NCBI RefSeq assembly: GCF_900105165.1
Contig: NZ_LT629740.1
Coordinates: 3,906,001 to 3,970,000 of the forward strand
Direction: 5' to 3'
Length of the DNA stretch: 64,000 nucleotides
Origin: Mucilaginibacter mallensis
Lineage (GTDB): Bacteria > Bacteroidota > Bacteroidia > Sphingobacteriales > Sphingobacteriaceae
Under the pieces are notes generated by a model. It saw only the letters and a program-made list of their open reading frames with translations. It ran no database searches and was not told the DNA's origin. This document shows, piece by piece, positions 46,190-55,161 of this stretch (position 1 is the first letter of the stretch; every line of letters begins with the position of its first letter). The position numbers were made by a program, and so were the translations under genes.

Positions 46190-46215
46190 AAAGCGGGTCA
46201 AAACGAACCCGCTTT
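46190..46215 (-). terminator. intra-operon hairpin between SGBP and PL38 copy C
   Basis: Perfect 9-bp inverted repeat AAAGCGGGT / ACCCGCTTT with an 8-base loop, 15 bp after the SGBP stop and 46 bp before the PL38 start. Only a broken T tract follows on the minus strand, so it is more likely a partial terminator or mRNA-stability element lowering PL38 relative to SusC/SusD/SGBP. Confidence 0.5.
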
Positions 46216-46229
46216 AAATTACTTTTTCA

Positions 46230-47546
46230 TTATTTCTTATAGTAGAGGGTATAAACTTGGTTGGCACTTAATACATAATTGTATATCTGAAATTTATCTA
46301 CACCGCCTGCATAATCCCAATTATTGGAATAATCGGAATGGGAGCCAATAAATGTATGGTCCATGGTAGCCAATGTTAAATCATAATTAGCGGGTAAGGC
46401 TATCGTGCCTATTACTGCACCGTCCATATACGTAATCATCTGATGGTTCGTTTTTGACGCTGTCAATACCATGTGGTGCCATCCTGTTTGTGGTATTGAT
46501 TGGGAGGTTATCGAATTTGTCTCCTGATAGGTCCCGTTAATGTCATAAATATAGCGCGCCACAGCATTTTCACCGGCTGAATTCCACCAACTGGCGGCAG
46601 CAGCCAAAAGAGCTATTTGATTATTTTTCAGTGCGTTATTTGAAGTCCCGAAATCAAAAATCGGTTCAAAGTAAGTGGACGATAAATTCCCTGGGTGATA
46701 CACCCAACAAGAAACGGAAAGCTCATTATATTGGCCAGCATTTGTCGGCAATACTATAGCCTGGTGAGTACCCCCATCTGCAACCAGATAGCCTGCAAGT
46801 GAAATAGCCTGGCCGTCAATGCCTTTAATAAAAGTGTACGGAGAACCTTTACCCTGGATATAGGTTGCCGCCGACCCACCAATAGTAGCATTTAGGTTAC
46901 CTTCAAAATCTAACTGGTAAACAGGCGCCGCCACATAAGTAAGATAGGTGAAGGTTCCGGCCTGTACAGGGTACCCCCCTACGGATAGGATAAGTTTACC
47001 CGATGTGAAATTATTAGGCACTGTTGCTGTAATTAATGTATCATTCAGCACCGTATTTACAGTGCCGGGAGTGCCGTTAAAACTTAACGCAAGGTTTGCT
47101 ACAACACTACCAAAACCTGTTCCTTTAAGGGTAATAACATCGCCCGGAGCGCCAGCATTCGAGCTAACAGACTTAACGACAGGCGGAGTAAGAACCGTAA
47201 AATGACCAATGGAATCCACAGTATGTGTCCAAACCTTTAAGGTTACCCGACCGCTGACCGCATTGGCAGGTACCTGAACCACAATCTGGTTATCCGTACA
47301 TGATCTTATGGTATCGGCCTTTATGCCACCAAAAGAAACGGTCACCGCATTTGGATAGGTACCAAAGCTTTTGCCGGTGATAGTAACATTGGTTAAAGGG
47401 TAACCTGATGTGGGCGTCATGCCTGAAGGCAGCGGCGCGGGATAAGAGTAAACCGTTATATTGGCCGGTTTGTTGCAGCTAACATAACTGGCTATGATAC
47501 AAAACATTGCCAGGAAATAGCTTATTTTTTTTAAATACGATTTCAT
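46230..47546 (-). CDS. surface glycan-binding lipoprotein with IPT/TIG and LamG-like domains
   Basis: 438 residues. Lipoprotein signal ending ASYVSC (Cys25). Two IPT/TIG immunoglobulin-like domains (about 38-120 and 120-205; GYPLTNVTITGKSFGT and GAPGDVITLKGTGFGS). A C-terminal concanavalin A/LamG-like domain follows (about 215-438; ELSVSCWVYHP, GWHHMVLTASK, MDGAVIGTI). This is the SGBP (SusE/F-position) architecture: TIG repeats hold the binding domain away from the membrane. It lies 69 bp after SusD2 and should help capture the PUL2 polymer at the surface. Confidence 0.88.
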   Translation of the reverse strand: MKSYLKKISYFLAMFCIIASYVSCNKPANITVYSYPAPLPSGMTPTSGYPLTNVTITGKSFGTYPNAVTVSFGGIKADTIRSCTDNQIVVQVPANAVSGRVTLKVWTHTVDSIGHFTVLTPPVVKSVSSNAGAPGDVITLKGTGFGSVVANLALSFNGTPGTVNTVLNDTLITATVPNNFTSGKLILSVGGYPVQAGTFTYLTYVAAPVYQLDFEGNLNATIGGSAATYIQGKGSPYTFIKGIDGQAISLAGYLVADGGTHQAIVLPTNAGQYNELSVSCWVYHPGNLSSTYFEPIFDFGTSNNALKNNQIALLAAAASWWNSAGENAVARYIYDINGTYQETNSITSQSIPQTGWHHMVLTASKTNHQMITYMDGAVIGTIALPANYDLTLATMDHTFIGSHSDYSNNWDYAGGVDKFQIYNYVLSANQVYTLYYKK

Positions 47547-47615
47547 GATATAAATATTTTAATATTTAATTTTCAACTTAAACACCTATTGATAAGGTTG
47601 TTATATGTTTTACTA

Positions 47616-49412
47616 TTAATAACCATTGTTTTGCACGAGGTGTGAATTCAACTGAATTTGCTTTAATGGAAGAGGAAACAAATAGTGCATCCGTTTGAAA
47701 TTCCTGTTTGCGGCGGCATCAATGGTTATGGCCGGCAGGTTACCATTTCCGGTAGCAACCGTTGTTGCACCATAAACATACAAGCTAGGCGTGTACAAAC
47801 TGGTCGGGTTTCCGCTGGCATTGATATAATCTGTTGTGTAAGCCGCATCGCCTAATACCTGGCCGCACAAAGGTGCATTTAAGGATGCTTCTGCAATTCC
47901 CCAGCGTTTCAGGTCATCAAAACGGTAGTTTTCGCCCCACATTTCAATAGTTCTTTCCCTCCTGATTTCAGTGAGCATGTCTAAGCTATAAGTCGATGCC
48001 AAAGCATTCGTAAGTGGTGCTACCCCAGCCCTTGCTCTTAACAAGTTAATAGAGAGGTTGAGATCAGCATCGCTGATGCTACCATTTAATTCAAATGTTG
48101 CCTCTGCATAAATAAGATAAACTTCCGCAAGGCGTATTTGCGGGTAATCCTGTGATTCCTGGTCATCATTGCGGTAAGTAGGATAGTTATAGGCGGCGAA
48201 TTTTTCATTTCCATAGCCCGAGGTGCCTGTTGTAAGAGGAACGGAACCGGCGGTTGGCGCATTGCCATAGCCAAGCACATACCCGTATAAGCGGTAATCT
48301 CTGTTCTGATATTCAGAAGCTGCTGTATGATAACCCTGGAATAAAGGAGATTTATCAACAGGCAAACCATCGGAACATAAATACATATCCATCATTTTAC
48401 GGTTTGGCGTCATGTAGCCGGTAACCGTATGGGTAAGGTTTATGCCACCCTGATGCAGGACAAAGTCATACATACTTTTTAAAATAAATTCGTTGTTTGA
48501 TGTTTTATCTAGTCCGAGCGGATTTGAACCCGATCCGTCGATGCTAAACAGGTAGTAAGAACTCCGATCGTTAAGTTGAGTGTTGTAATTCCATAAAGCA
48601 TAACCGCCGTTGGTCATCACATCTTTTGCCATAGCGGCAGCATCAGTTAAAAATTGTGAAACCTGGTTTGATGGTGGGCCACCTGATCCTGCAAAATCGG
48701 TTGTTGTCCCGGTGTATTTACGCCAGGTTGCTTCATAAAGCTCAACGCGGGCCTTGAATGCTTCTGCTGCCCATTTACTTACACGGCCTTTGTCGGCTGA
48801 GGGAATGGCCTGTTCGGTAGGAAGACCAGCAATGGCATCATTCAAATCAGACAGAATTTGTGTTATCACTTCATAGCGGCTGTTTCTAGGTGCCTGCAAC
48901 TGGGGCGAAGTAAGATCCAGAACGCTTGTTACAATCGGAACACCCCCAAAACGTTTAAGTAAGAAAAAATGATGCCATGCACGGAAGAATTTTGCTTCGG
49001 CTACATATTGTGCAATGTCTGATGCACTGCCTGTATAAGCAGCTGCCTGTTGTAGTAATACATTATTTTCTCTGATATAAGCATAGGAATTATCCCAATA
49101 CTGATCCGTACTTTTCGGGTTCACGGTTCCACGTCCGTAGCCTGCGTACCCACCTTCTGTGTTTACAGTTACGTTTGCAGAAAGGTCAGATCCATTGTCC
49201 ATAAAATCAAAAATATTGCTGCCATTAAGTGACTGCCAGCTGATCATTTTATTATAAAAGTCACTTGCAGCGGCTTTAAATTGAGCTGGATTTTTAAAAT
49301 ATGCGGCCTGGGTAAGTACATCTTCAGGAACCAGGTCGAGATAAGTTTTTTTGCATGAAGGCGCCGTAAAAACAACAGTGCCAATTGCCAGAAATATTAA
49401 TAATTTTTTCAT
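47616..49412 (-). CDS. susD: SusD/RagB-type outer-membrane glycan-binding lipoprotein (PUL2)
   Basis: 598 residues, on the long side for the family. Lipoprotein signal ending FTAPSC (Cys20). Hallmarks: AKFFRAWHHFFLLKRFGGVPIVTSVLDL (about 141-168), DDQESQDYPQIRLAEVYLIYAEATFE, LRARAGVAPL and ERTIEMWGENYRFDDLKRWG. It forms the surface lid of SusC2, encoded 34 bp upstream. The extra length compared with SusD1 lies mainly in the middle insertion region and may enlarge the binding face. Confidence 0.95.
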   Translation of the reverse strand: MKKLLIFLAIGTVVFTAPSCKKTYLDLVPEDVLTQAAYFKNPAQFKAAASDFYNKMISWQSLNGSNIFDFMDNGSDLSANVTVNTEGGYAGYGRGTVNPKSTDQYWDNSYAYIRENNVLLQQAAAYTGSASDIAQYVAEAKFFRAWHHFFLLKRFGGVPIVTSVLDLTSPQLQAPRNSRYEVITQILSDLNDAIAGLPTEQAIPSADKGRVSKWAAEAFKARVELYEATWRKYTGTTTDFAGSGGPPSNQVSQFLTDAAAMAKDVMTNGGYALWNYNTQLNDRSSYYLFSIDGSGSNPLGLDKTSNNEFILKSMYDFVLHQGGINLTHTVTGYMTPNRKMMDMYLCSDGLPVDKSPLFQGYHTAASEYQNRDYRLYGYVLGYGNAPTAGSVPLTTGTSGYGNEKFAAYNYPTYRNDDQESQDYPQIRLAEVYLIYAEATFELNGSISDADLNLSINLLRARAGVAPLTNALASTYSLDMLTEIRRERTIEMWGENYRFDDLKRWGIAEASLNAPLCGQVLGDAAYTTDYINASGNPTSLYTPSLYVYGATTVATGNGNLPAITIDAAANRNFKRMHYLFPLPLKQIQLNSHLVQNNGY

Positions 49413-49446
49413 ATCGGTTATCGTTAACTGATCAATAATAAATAAG

Positions 49447-52400
49447 TTAGAAAGTCACGTTCACGCCAAATGACCATGTTCTCATGAACGGATAGCCATC
49501 GTTCTGTGAGGTCGCGCCCTGCTCCGGATCGAAACCATCTTTAATTGAGCTAAATTCAAACAGATCGGCCCCCGAAAAATATACCCTCACCTTAGCAATA
49601 TTTAATTTAGAAAACCACTCTTTAGGAAGTGTATAGCCTATAATTAAAGATTTAAGCCTGATATACCGGTTATTTTGCAACATAAAGTCATTATGCAAAT
49701 AATCCCACTGCGCACGCGCACCGTAAACGGTTAATCGCGGAAACTCAGCGTTCGGATTTTGCGGTGTCCAGGTTTTTCCCAGATAAGAAATGTCGGAATT
49801 GAGGTAGACTGCGTAAAACGGGTATTCCAAAGTCCCTGTACGTTCAAGATGCTGTAAACCTACCCCCTGGAAAAATGAGCTGATATCGAAGTTTTTCCAT
49901 GAAGCACCAAGATTTAAACCGAACTGGTAATGCGGGGCGGCATCGCCCATATATTTTAAATCACCTGAACTCCCGTTACTGCCAACGGCACTGATAATGC
50001 CATTACCATCCAGATCCACCTTCCTGGTATCGCCCGGCCGTAATGCTACAGTAGGATCGGTTTGAGAAGGTATTTCTCCTTTACCACCATACAGTGCATA
50101 ATAGGCATTTACCTGGGCCTGATTTTGGAAGTAACCATCTGTTTTATACATAAACCAGGAATTAAGCGGATAACCCTCTATAGCACCGTTTTCCCCCGCA
50201 GCGATTGTGCTTTGCCCGTATAGTTTTATTAATTTATTGGTGCTGTTACCCACATTAAATCCTATATTATAATTGACTTCGCCAACCTTGTCTTTCCAGG
50301 CCACCTGGAATTCCCAACCTTGCGTATGCAAAATGCCGCTGTTGGTGAAAGGGGCTGTACCACCCAATACAGAAGGATAATTAACATTGATCAGCATCCC
50401 GTTATTTTGCTTTTTGTAATAGTCAAAAGAGGAAGTAAGTCGATTATTAAGAAACCCGAGGTCGATACCAATATTTTCCTGTTTTACGCGCTCCCAGGTA
50501 CGATCATTGGTAGTTATACCGCTTAAATAGGCCGTTGGCTGATTGGCTGCTACACTGCCAAAAATTTGCGAGCCCTGGTTAATGGTAGAAAGAAAACCGT
50601 ATAATGGAATTCCAGAATTGTTACCGGTTACACCATAACTGCCGCGCAGTTTCAGGTTGTTTAGCCAGGTTAGATCAAGGTTTTTAAAGAAGTCTTCGTT
50701 TGTTGCTACCCATCCTACTGAGGCTGCCCCAAAGTTAGAATACTGGTAGCCGGGTGCGAAATATGATGATCCGTCGCGCCTACCCTGTAATTCCACCAGA
50801 TATTTATCCTTATAAGAATAATTTAACCTTGCCAGGTATGATAAAAATCCCCAATCATTAGCACCACCAGCATTGGTTTCAAGCGTTGTAGGTGCTGCAT
50901 TAAGATCATATACACCGTCACTTGTTATTCCGGTACGGTTGGCACTTAATCCTTTGTATTCATTCTTTTCAGCAGTCATGCCTCCCACTGCAGTAATATG
51001 ATGATCGCCAAACGACTTATTATAGCGCAGTAACACGCTATAGTTCTGATAAAAATTATTATTCGATGCTTCACTGATATTGGATTGCGGATTCAGTGCT
51101 GAGGGCGCTAAGGTTCCGTCCCATTCATACTGTGGGACAGTAAGATTATAAGTAGTGTTTGAGTATTGGTTGGATTGAATGGATGCGGAGCCTTCTAATT
51201 CAAGATCTTTGGTCAATTCCAGGTCGGCTTTCAAATCTGCACGTATCAATTCGTTGCCGCTGATATTCCTGCCGCCATCTGTGGTACTGGCTACCGAGTT
51301 GCGGTTCCCCGCATTGCCAAAATTTGCATACCATTCACCATATGGATTTTTCGCAGGAAAAAATGGTGGATCTTCCGCAGCCAGGTCAAACCCCAAACCG
51401 CTGGAAGGGCCAGATGTTTGATCTTTTTGGTAAGTGACGCTGGATTGTACTTTAAACCAGTCTGTTACCTTGTAATCATAGTTTAACCTTAAATTATATT
51501 GTTTTTGTCCGTCATAAGCCGTTGCCAGGTTTCCCTGGTTATTGGCATAACCCAATGACAGGCGATAGTTTGTCTTTTCATCCGAACCTGAAATACTCAT
51601 CGTTTGCTGATTGGAGGGACGTGTTGCAAATAACTCGTCAATTCTGTTTGCCTGGCCGATAAAAATGTCGCCCCAGTATACAGTTGAATAAATACCCTGT
51701 ACACCTTGTTGCATTTTTTCGAGATTAGCCAGTGTTCCCCAGCCCCAATAATCAGGTACGGTCTCCTGCTGATTAGCGTCTATCCAAAATGTGGCATATT
51801 GCTGTTCACTGGGCACCGGTGTTCTGATACCAATGGTATTCATACGTACATTGGCCGTATAATCCAAATGGATTTTGCCTTTACCTCTTTTGGTAGTCAC
51901 CAGTATCACACCGTTGGCAGATCGCGCACCGTAGATCGCAGCTGTCGCATCCTTTAATACGGTCACTGATTCGATATCATCCGGGTTCATCGTAGTTAAC
52001 GCATTGCTTGTTGAAGCGGGCACACCATCTATTACAATTAGTGGAGAACCGCCGTTTACCGAAGTTGCACCGCGGATTTGTAAGCTAATTCCCTCGTTAC
52101 CCGGGCGGGATGAGGTTCTGGTCACCAACAAACCTGGGGTTTCACCCTGCAAAGCCAGCAATGGATCTGTTACTGCCCTGCTTGCAAATGCCTGGCTGCC
52201 TACTGTTTCTATGGCACCGGTTACCGTGGCTTTCTTTTGTGTTCCATAGCCAACTACCACCACCTCATCGAGGTTACTGCTTTTGGGTGACAATACAACA
52301 GTTACTTCCTTAGTAGGATCGGCAATGATTTCCTGCGGATCGTAACCAATATAACTTATTTGCAGTACATCGCCTTTGGCCGCTTTAATTTTGAACCCTC

Positions 52401-52599
52401 CAGCCATATCTGAAGTAGTTGCTACTGTAGTGCCTTTAATTTTTATGGTGACACCAATAAGATCTTCATTTGTTTTTTTATCGATGATTTTGCCCCTTAC
52501 CTCAGTCGTCTGGGCCATTGAATTCAAACTAAACAATAAGGACAAAAAAAGAAAAATCGCCGCAATATTATAGCGGGACTGAAAAGTAAAATTTTCCAT
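49447..52599 (-). CDS. susC: SusC/RagA-type TonB-dependent glycan transporter (PUL2)
   Basis: 1050 residues from the ATG at 52599 (MENFTFQSRYNIAAIFLFLS signal); the frame opens 24 codons earlier at 52671, but that extension lacks signal character. Carboxypeptidase-regulatory-like domain (about 32-110), LDEVVVVGYGTQKKATVTGA, plug with SVTVLKDATAAIYGARSANGVILVTTKRG, then the barrel ending FGVNVTF. It should import oligosaccharides of the PUL2 glycan. First gene of the transport operon. PUL2 operator site 3 is about 125-160 bp upstream. Confidence 0.95.
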   Translation of the reverse strand: MENFTFQSRYNIAAIFLFLSLLFSLNSMAQTTEVRGKIIDKKTNEDLIGVTIKIKGTTVATTSDMAGGFKIKAAKGDVLQISYIGYDPQEIIADPTKEVTVVLSPKSSNLDEVVVVGYGTQKKATVTGAIETVGSQAFASRAVTDPLLALQGETPGLLVTRTSSRPGNEGISLQIRGATSVNGGSPLIVIDGVPASTSNALTTMNPDDIESVTVLKDATAAIYGARSANGVILVTTKRGKGKIHLDYTANVRMNTIGIRTPVPSEQQYATFWIDANQQETVPDYWGWGTLANLEKMQQGVQGIYSTVYWGDIFIGQANRIDELFATRPSNQQTMSISGSDEKTNYRLSLGYANNQGNLATAYDGQKQYNLRLNYDYKVTDWFKVQSSVTYQKDQTSGPSSGLGFDLAAEDPPFFPAKNPYGEWYANFGNAGNRNSVASTTDGGRNISGNELIRADLKADLELTKDLELEGSASIQSNQYSNTTYNLTVPQYEWDGTLAPSALNPQSNISEASNNNFYQNYSVLLRYNKSFGDHHITAVGGMTAEKNEYKGLSANRTGITSDGVYDLNAAPTTLETNAGGANDWGFLSYLARLNYSYKDKYLVELQGRRDGSSYFAPGYQYSNFGAASVGWVATNEDFFKNLDLTWLNNLKLRGSYGVTGNNSGIPLYGFLSTINQGSQIFGSVAANQPTAYLSGITTNDRTWERVKQENIGIDLGFLNNRLTSSFDYYKKQNNGMLINVNYPSVLGGTAPFTNSGILHTQGWEFQVAWKDKVGEVNYNIGFNVGNSTNKLIKLYGQSTIAAGENGAIEGYPLNSWFMYKTDGYFQNQAQVNAYYALYGGKGEIPSQTDPTVALRPGDTRKVDLDGNGIISAVGSNGSSGDLKYMGDAAPHYQFGLNLGASWKNFDISSFFQGVGLQHLERTGTLEYPFYAVYLNSDISYLGKTWTPQNPNAEFPRLTVYGARAQWDYLHNDFMLQNNRYIRLKSLIIGYTLPKEWFSKLNIAKVRVYFSGADLFEFSSIKDGFDPEQGATSQNDGYPFMRTWSFGVNVTF

Positions 52600-52722
52600 A
52601 ATTTGAAATAGGTTAATAATAAATAATTGGTTACTAAATGGATTTATAGATTTATGCGAATGGACACGCAATCATCAATTTGTAATTATCCAGTCACTAA
52701 AGTATAGGCCTTAAACAAATTC

Positions 52723-52757
52723 AGAGGGTGGTTATTGGGTCAAACAAGAGGGGTATA
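52723..52757 (-). promoter_or_regulatory. PUL2 operator, site 3 (SusC2 operon)
   Basis: Plus-strand reading: GGGTGG (52726-52731), GGTCAAACAA (52738-52747), GAGGGG (to 52753), TATAAAT. First G-run to centre 12 bp; G-runs 24 bp apart. The centre is a perfect match to sites 1 and 4. Confidence 0.62.
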
Positions 52758-53090
52758 AATGCGAAAAAAGGCCGATTTAAATAAAAACACGCGGTTAAAC
52801 GGCGTAAGATGCAAGTGGCTGAAAAATTAATTATCTGAGGCATAGAAAACTTATTGAGAAACAGTTTATCCGAAGTGTATTAAAGATAATGTTTATTCTT
52901 TCAAACAAGTTTATGAACAAGTATTTAGTGTTGATAATACAGTTAAGCCAAAGACCGTAGAACAAAAAAATGATACTAATGTCGCATCAATCATAAAATA
53001 TCACTAATCGTGAGTCTAAAGCCCTAGGTCAAGATCCCAAAAGAACGCAATCTGACTTTAGATTTACGACGAAATACTGTTGATACGACA
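52758..53090. other. intergenic region upstream of the SusC2 operator, nothing recognised
   Basis: About 330 bp between the SusC2 operator and the end of the LacI-family gene. It is AT-rich with no frame longer than a few dozen codons and no clear terminator for the LacI gene. No additional operator copy was seen. Confidence 0.5.
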
Positions 53091-54125
53091 CTAGTTCTTA
53101 TTGGATACTTTGGGTAAAGTAGAGTTTCTGATCATTAATTTTGTGGGCAGCACAATAGAGTTGACAGATCTGGCTGGCACGGGGCTGGCCAGTAGTTTTA
53201 AGATCATATTGATGACCTGTTCCGAAATCTCCTTGATTGGCTGGGCTATTGCTGTTATGGAGGGGGTATGTAAACGATAAAAATTATCATCATCAAATAC
53301 GATCACGGCAATATCATCAGGTATTTGCAGCATTAGATTTCTGATTGCCTCAAGGCCGCTGTCTGCAATATAGTTTGTTGCAAAAAAAACCGCATCTATT
53401 TGCTGATGCGCTTTTAAAAATTCCTCTATTTCAAAAATGGCGTGCTCCTGCTGATCATGGTAGGCTATTCTTTTGAGCAGATAAGGCCTGCCCGCCTCCG
53501 TCACAGCAGACAAATAACCCAATCGTCTTTCTGCCATCTGTATCTGCTCAGATAATAAGGTAATCATGGCTATATTTTCATAACCATTGTTTAACAAATA
53601 ATTTACCGCTGAATAACTGCTGGTGTAATTATCAACCACAACGCTATTTAATTCAATGCCAGGTAAGGTACGGTCAAAAAGAACCACTGTATACCCGTCA
53701 TCGGTTAATCCCTTTAATTCATTTTCGATGCCTAAAGGTGGAGCAATAATATAACCATCAACCTGCATCCCCCGATATGCATCAATCAAATCCCTTGTTT
53801 TTTGATGATCGTTCTCGGTACTGCTATATAAAATCTTATACTCTCTTTTATAGGCGGCCTCCTCCATCAAACGTGCGATAGCTGAAAAAAACGGATCTGA
53901 AATATCCTCAACCATCATGGCAATCATTTTAGTTTTGCCGGTACGCAAGCCCTGGGCGAAATGATTGGGACGATAACCCACCTCTTCTATATAGCTCATT
54001 ATCCGGTTTTCCAGCTCAACACTGATCAGCTTTTCACTGGCTTTCCCGTTTATCGCAAAAGACACAGCCGTTTTTGATACATTCAACGCCCGGGCAATAT
54101 CATCTATAGTAATTTTTTTCTTCAT
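53091..54125 (-). CDS. LacI-family transcriptional regulator
   Basis: 344 residues, normal LacI length. N-terminal HTH ITIDDIARALNVSKTAVSFA with hinge region RIMSYIEEVGYRPNHFAQGL (about 3-62). The periplasmic-binding-protein-like effector domain follows: MIAMMVEDISDPFFSAIARL, GMQVDGYIIAPP, AVNYLLNNGYENIAMIT, DIAVIVFDDDNFYRLHTPSI. It lies 105 bp after the ROK kinase gene and may sense a sugar or sugar phosphate from this pathway, giving a cytoplasmic control layer beside HTCS2. No obvious palindromic operator was found by eye. Confidence 0.93.
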   Translation of the reverse strand: MKKKITIDDIARALNVSKTAVSFAINGKASEKLISVELENRIMSYIEEVGYRPNHFAQGLRTGKTKMIAMMVEDISDPFFSAIARLMEEAAYKREYKILYSSTENDHQKTRDLIDAYRGMQVDGYIIAPPLGIENELKGLTDDGYTVVLFDRTLPGIELNSVVVDNYTSSYSAVNYLLNNGYENIAMITLLSEQIQMAERRLGYLSAVTEAGRPYLLKRIAYHDQQEHAIFEIEEFLKAHQQIDAVFFATNYIADSGLEAIRNLMLQIPDDIAVIVFDDDNFYRLHTPSITAIAQPIKEISEQVINMILKLLASPVPARSVNSIVLPTKLMIRNSTLPKVSNKN

Positions 54126-54230
54126 TAATGAAAAACTAAAAAAGGCTTAGGAACTGGTTAGCGTAAAAACTTTTCATAAAATCACTGATCTATATAAATT
54201 TGCCCCTATTATTTATTAAACCATACTAAT

Positions 54231-55133
54231 TCAACTGACAGACGTATTTACAGGAACATTAATTGGGATTTCAAATAAAGATGCGGCACCTAAAAGCGAA
54301 GCATGCTCACCCAGTTGCCCTAATTCAACAATTACCGGGCTAAGGTTTTCCTGTAGGTATGGCAGGAAAAGATGATTGGCCTTTGCAATATTTCCGCATA
54401 TAACTAATGCCTGCGGCGAAAAAACAGGTAGTTTTTGTTTCAAAAATGCATTTAGTTCCACGGCAAACTCATTAAATACCTTTATGGCATTCGCATCATT
54501 CTCCGCCAAAATTGCCAGTTCCCTCACTCCCGGAATAAAGCTTTCGGTTAACTCGTGGTAACGGGTCAGAAACCACCTGGTAGAAAAATAATCATCGGCA
54601 ATTGAATTTTTATATTTGTCACTTCCCCAATTAACATCCCTGGTTATTTTGTTTTTACTAAAAGCTGATCCAAAGCCCGTGCCAAGTGTAATGCCAACAA
54701 CATCGTTATATTTTCGACCTGCGCCTGCTATAATTTCGCCTGCAACGGTTGATTCAGCATCGTTTCTAAACCTAATGTTTGAGCTATTTAAATTAAGGCT
54801 TTCGGCAAATTTCTTTTTTATATTTAAGCCGTAAATACGCTCATATTTATCCAAACCTCTTATATAACTAATTCCATTTTCATAGTCGAACGGACCGGGC
54901 ATTGCCACTCCCATTCCAGAAACAGTGCCGGGAGCATTAGCAAGGGAGTATTGAAATGCGGTATCCCATGCAGTAAATATGTGATCCGCGTCACCCTTAC
55001 TAAACACTTCAACCCTGGTTAAACTTTCCGGGATAATCGTTTTTAGCTCCAGGTTACATATAGCTGAGGTGATATGTGTACCACCAATATCAGTGGTTAA
55101 AATATATGTTGATGTGATTTCATTTGTTCGCAT
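54231..55133 (-). CDS. ROK-family sugar kinase lacking the zinc motif
   Basis: 300 residues, cytoplasmic. ATP-binding motif TTDIGGTHITSAICN (14-28), catalytic Asp in RFRNDAESTVAGE (about 127-139) and phosphate-binding GITLGTGFGSAF. The usual ROK zinc site (GHx9CxCGxxGCxE) is absent: the segment after GTGFGSAF reads NWGSDKYKNSIADDYFSTRW, with no Cys cluster. It probably phosphorylates a hexose released by PUL2, but the substrate cannot be named. It lies 28 bp after the GH97 gene and is likely co-transcribed with it. Confidence 0.87.
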   Translation of the reverse strand: MRTNEITSTYILTTDIGGTHITSAICNLELKTIIPESLTRVEVFSKGDADHIFTAWDTAFQYSLANAPGTVSGMGVAMPGPFDYENGISYIRGLDKYERIYGLNIKKKFAESLNLNSSNIRFRNDAESTVAGEIIAGAGRKYNDVVGITLGTGFGSAFSKNKITRDVNWGSDKYKNSIADDYFSTRWFLTRYHELTESFIPGVRELAILAENDANAIKVFNEFAVELNAFLKQKLPVFSPQALVICGNIAKANHLFLPYLQENLSPVIVELGQLGEHASLLGAASLFEIPINVPVNTSVS

Positions 55134-55161
55134 ATATATTATAATAGTATTTTCTGTTGAT

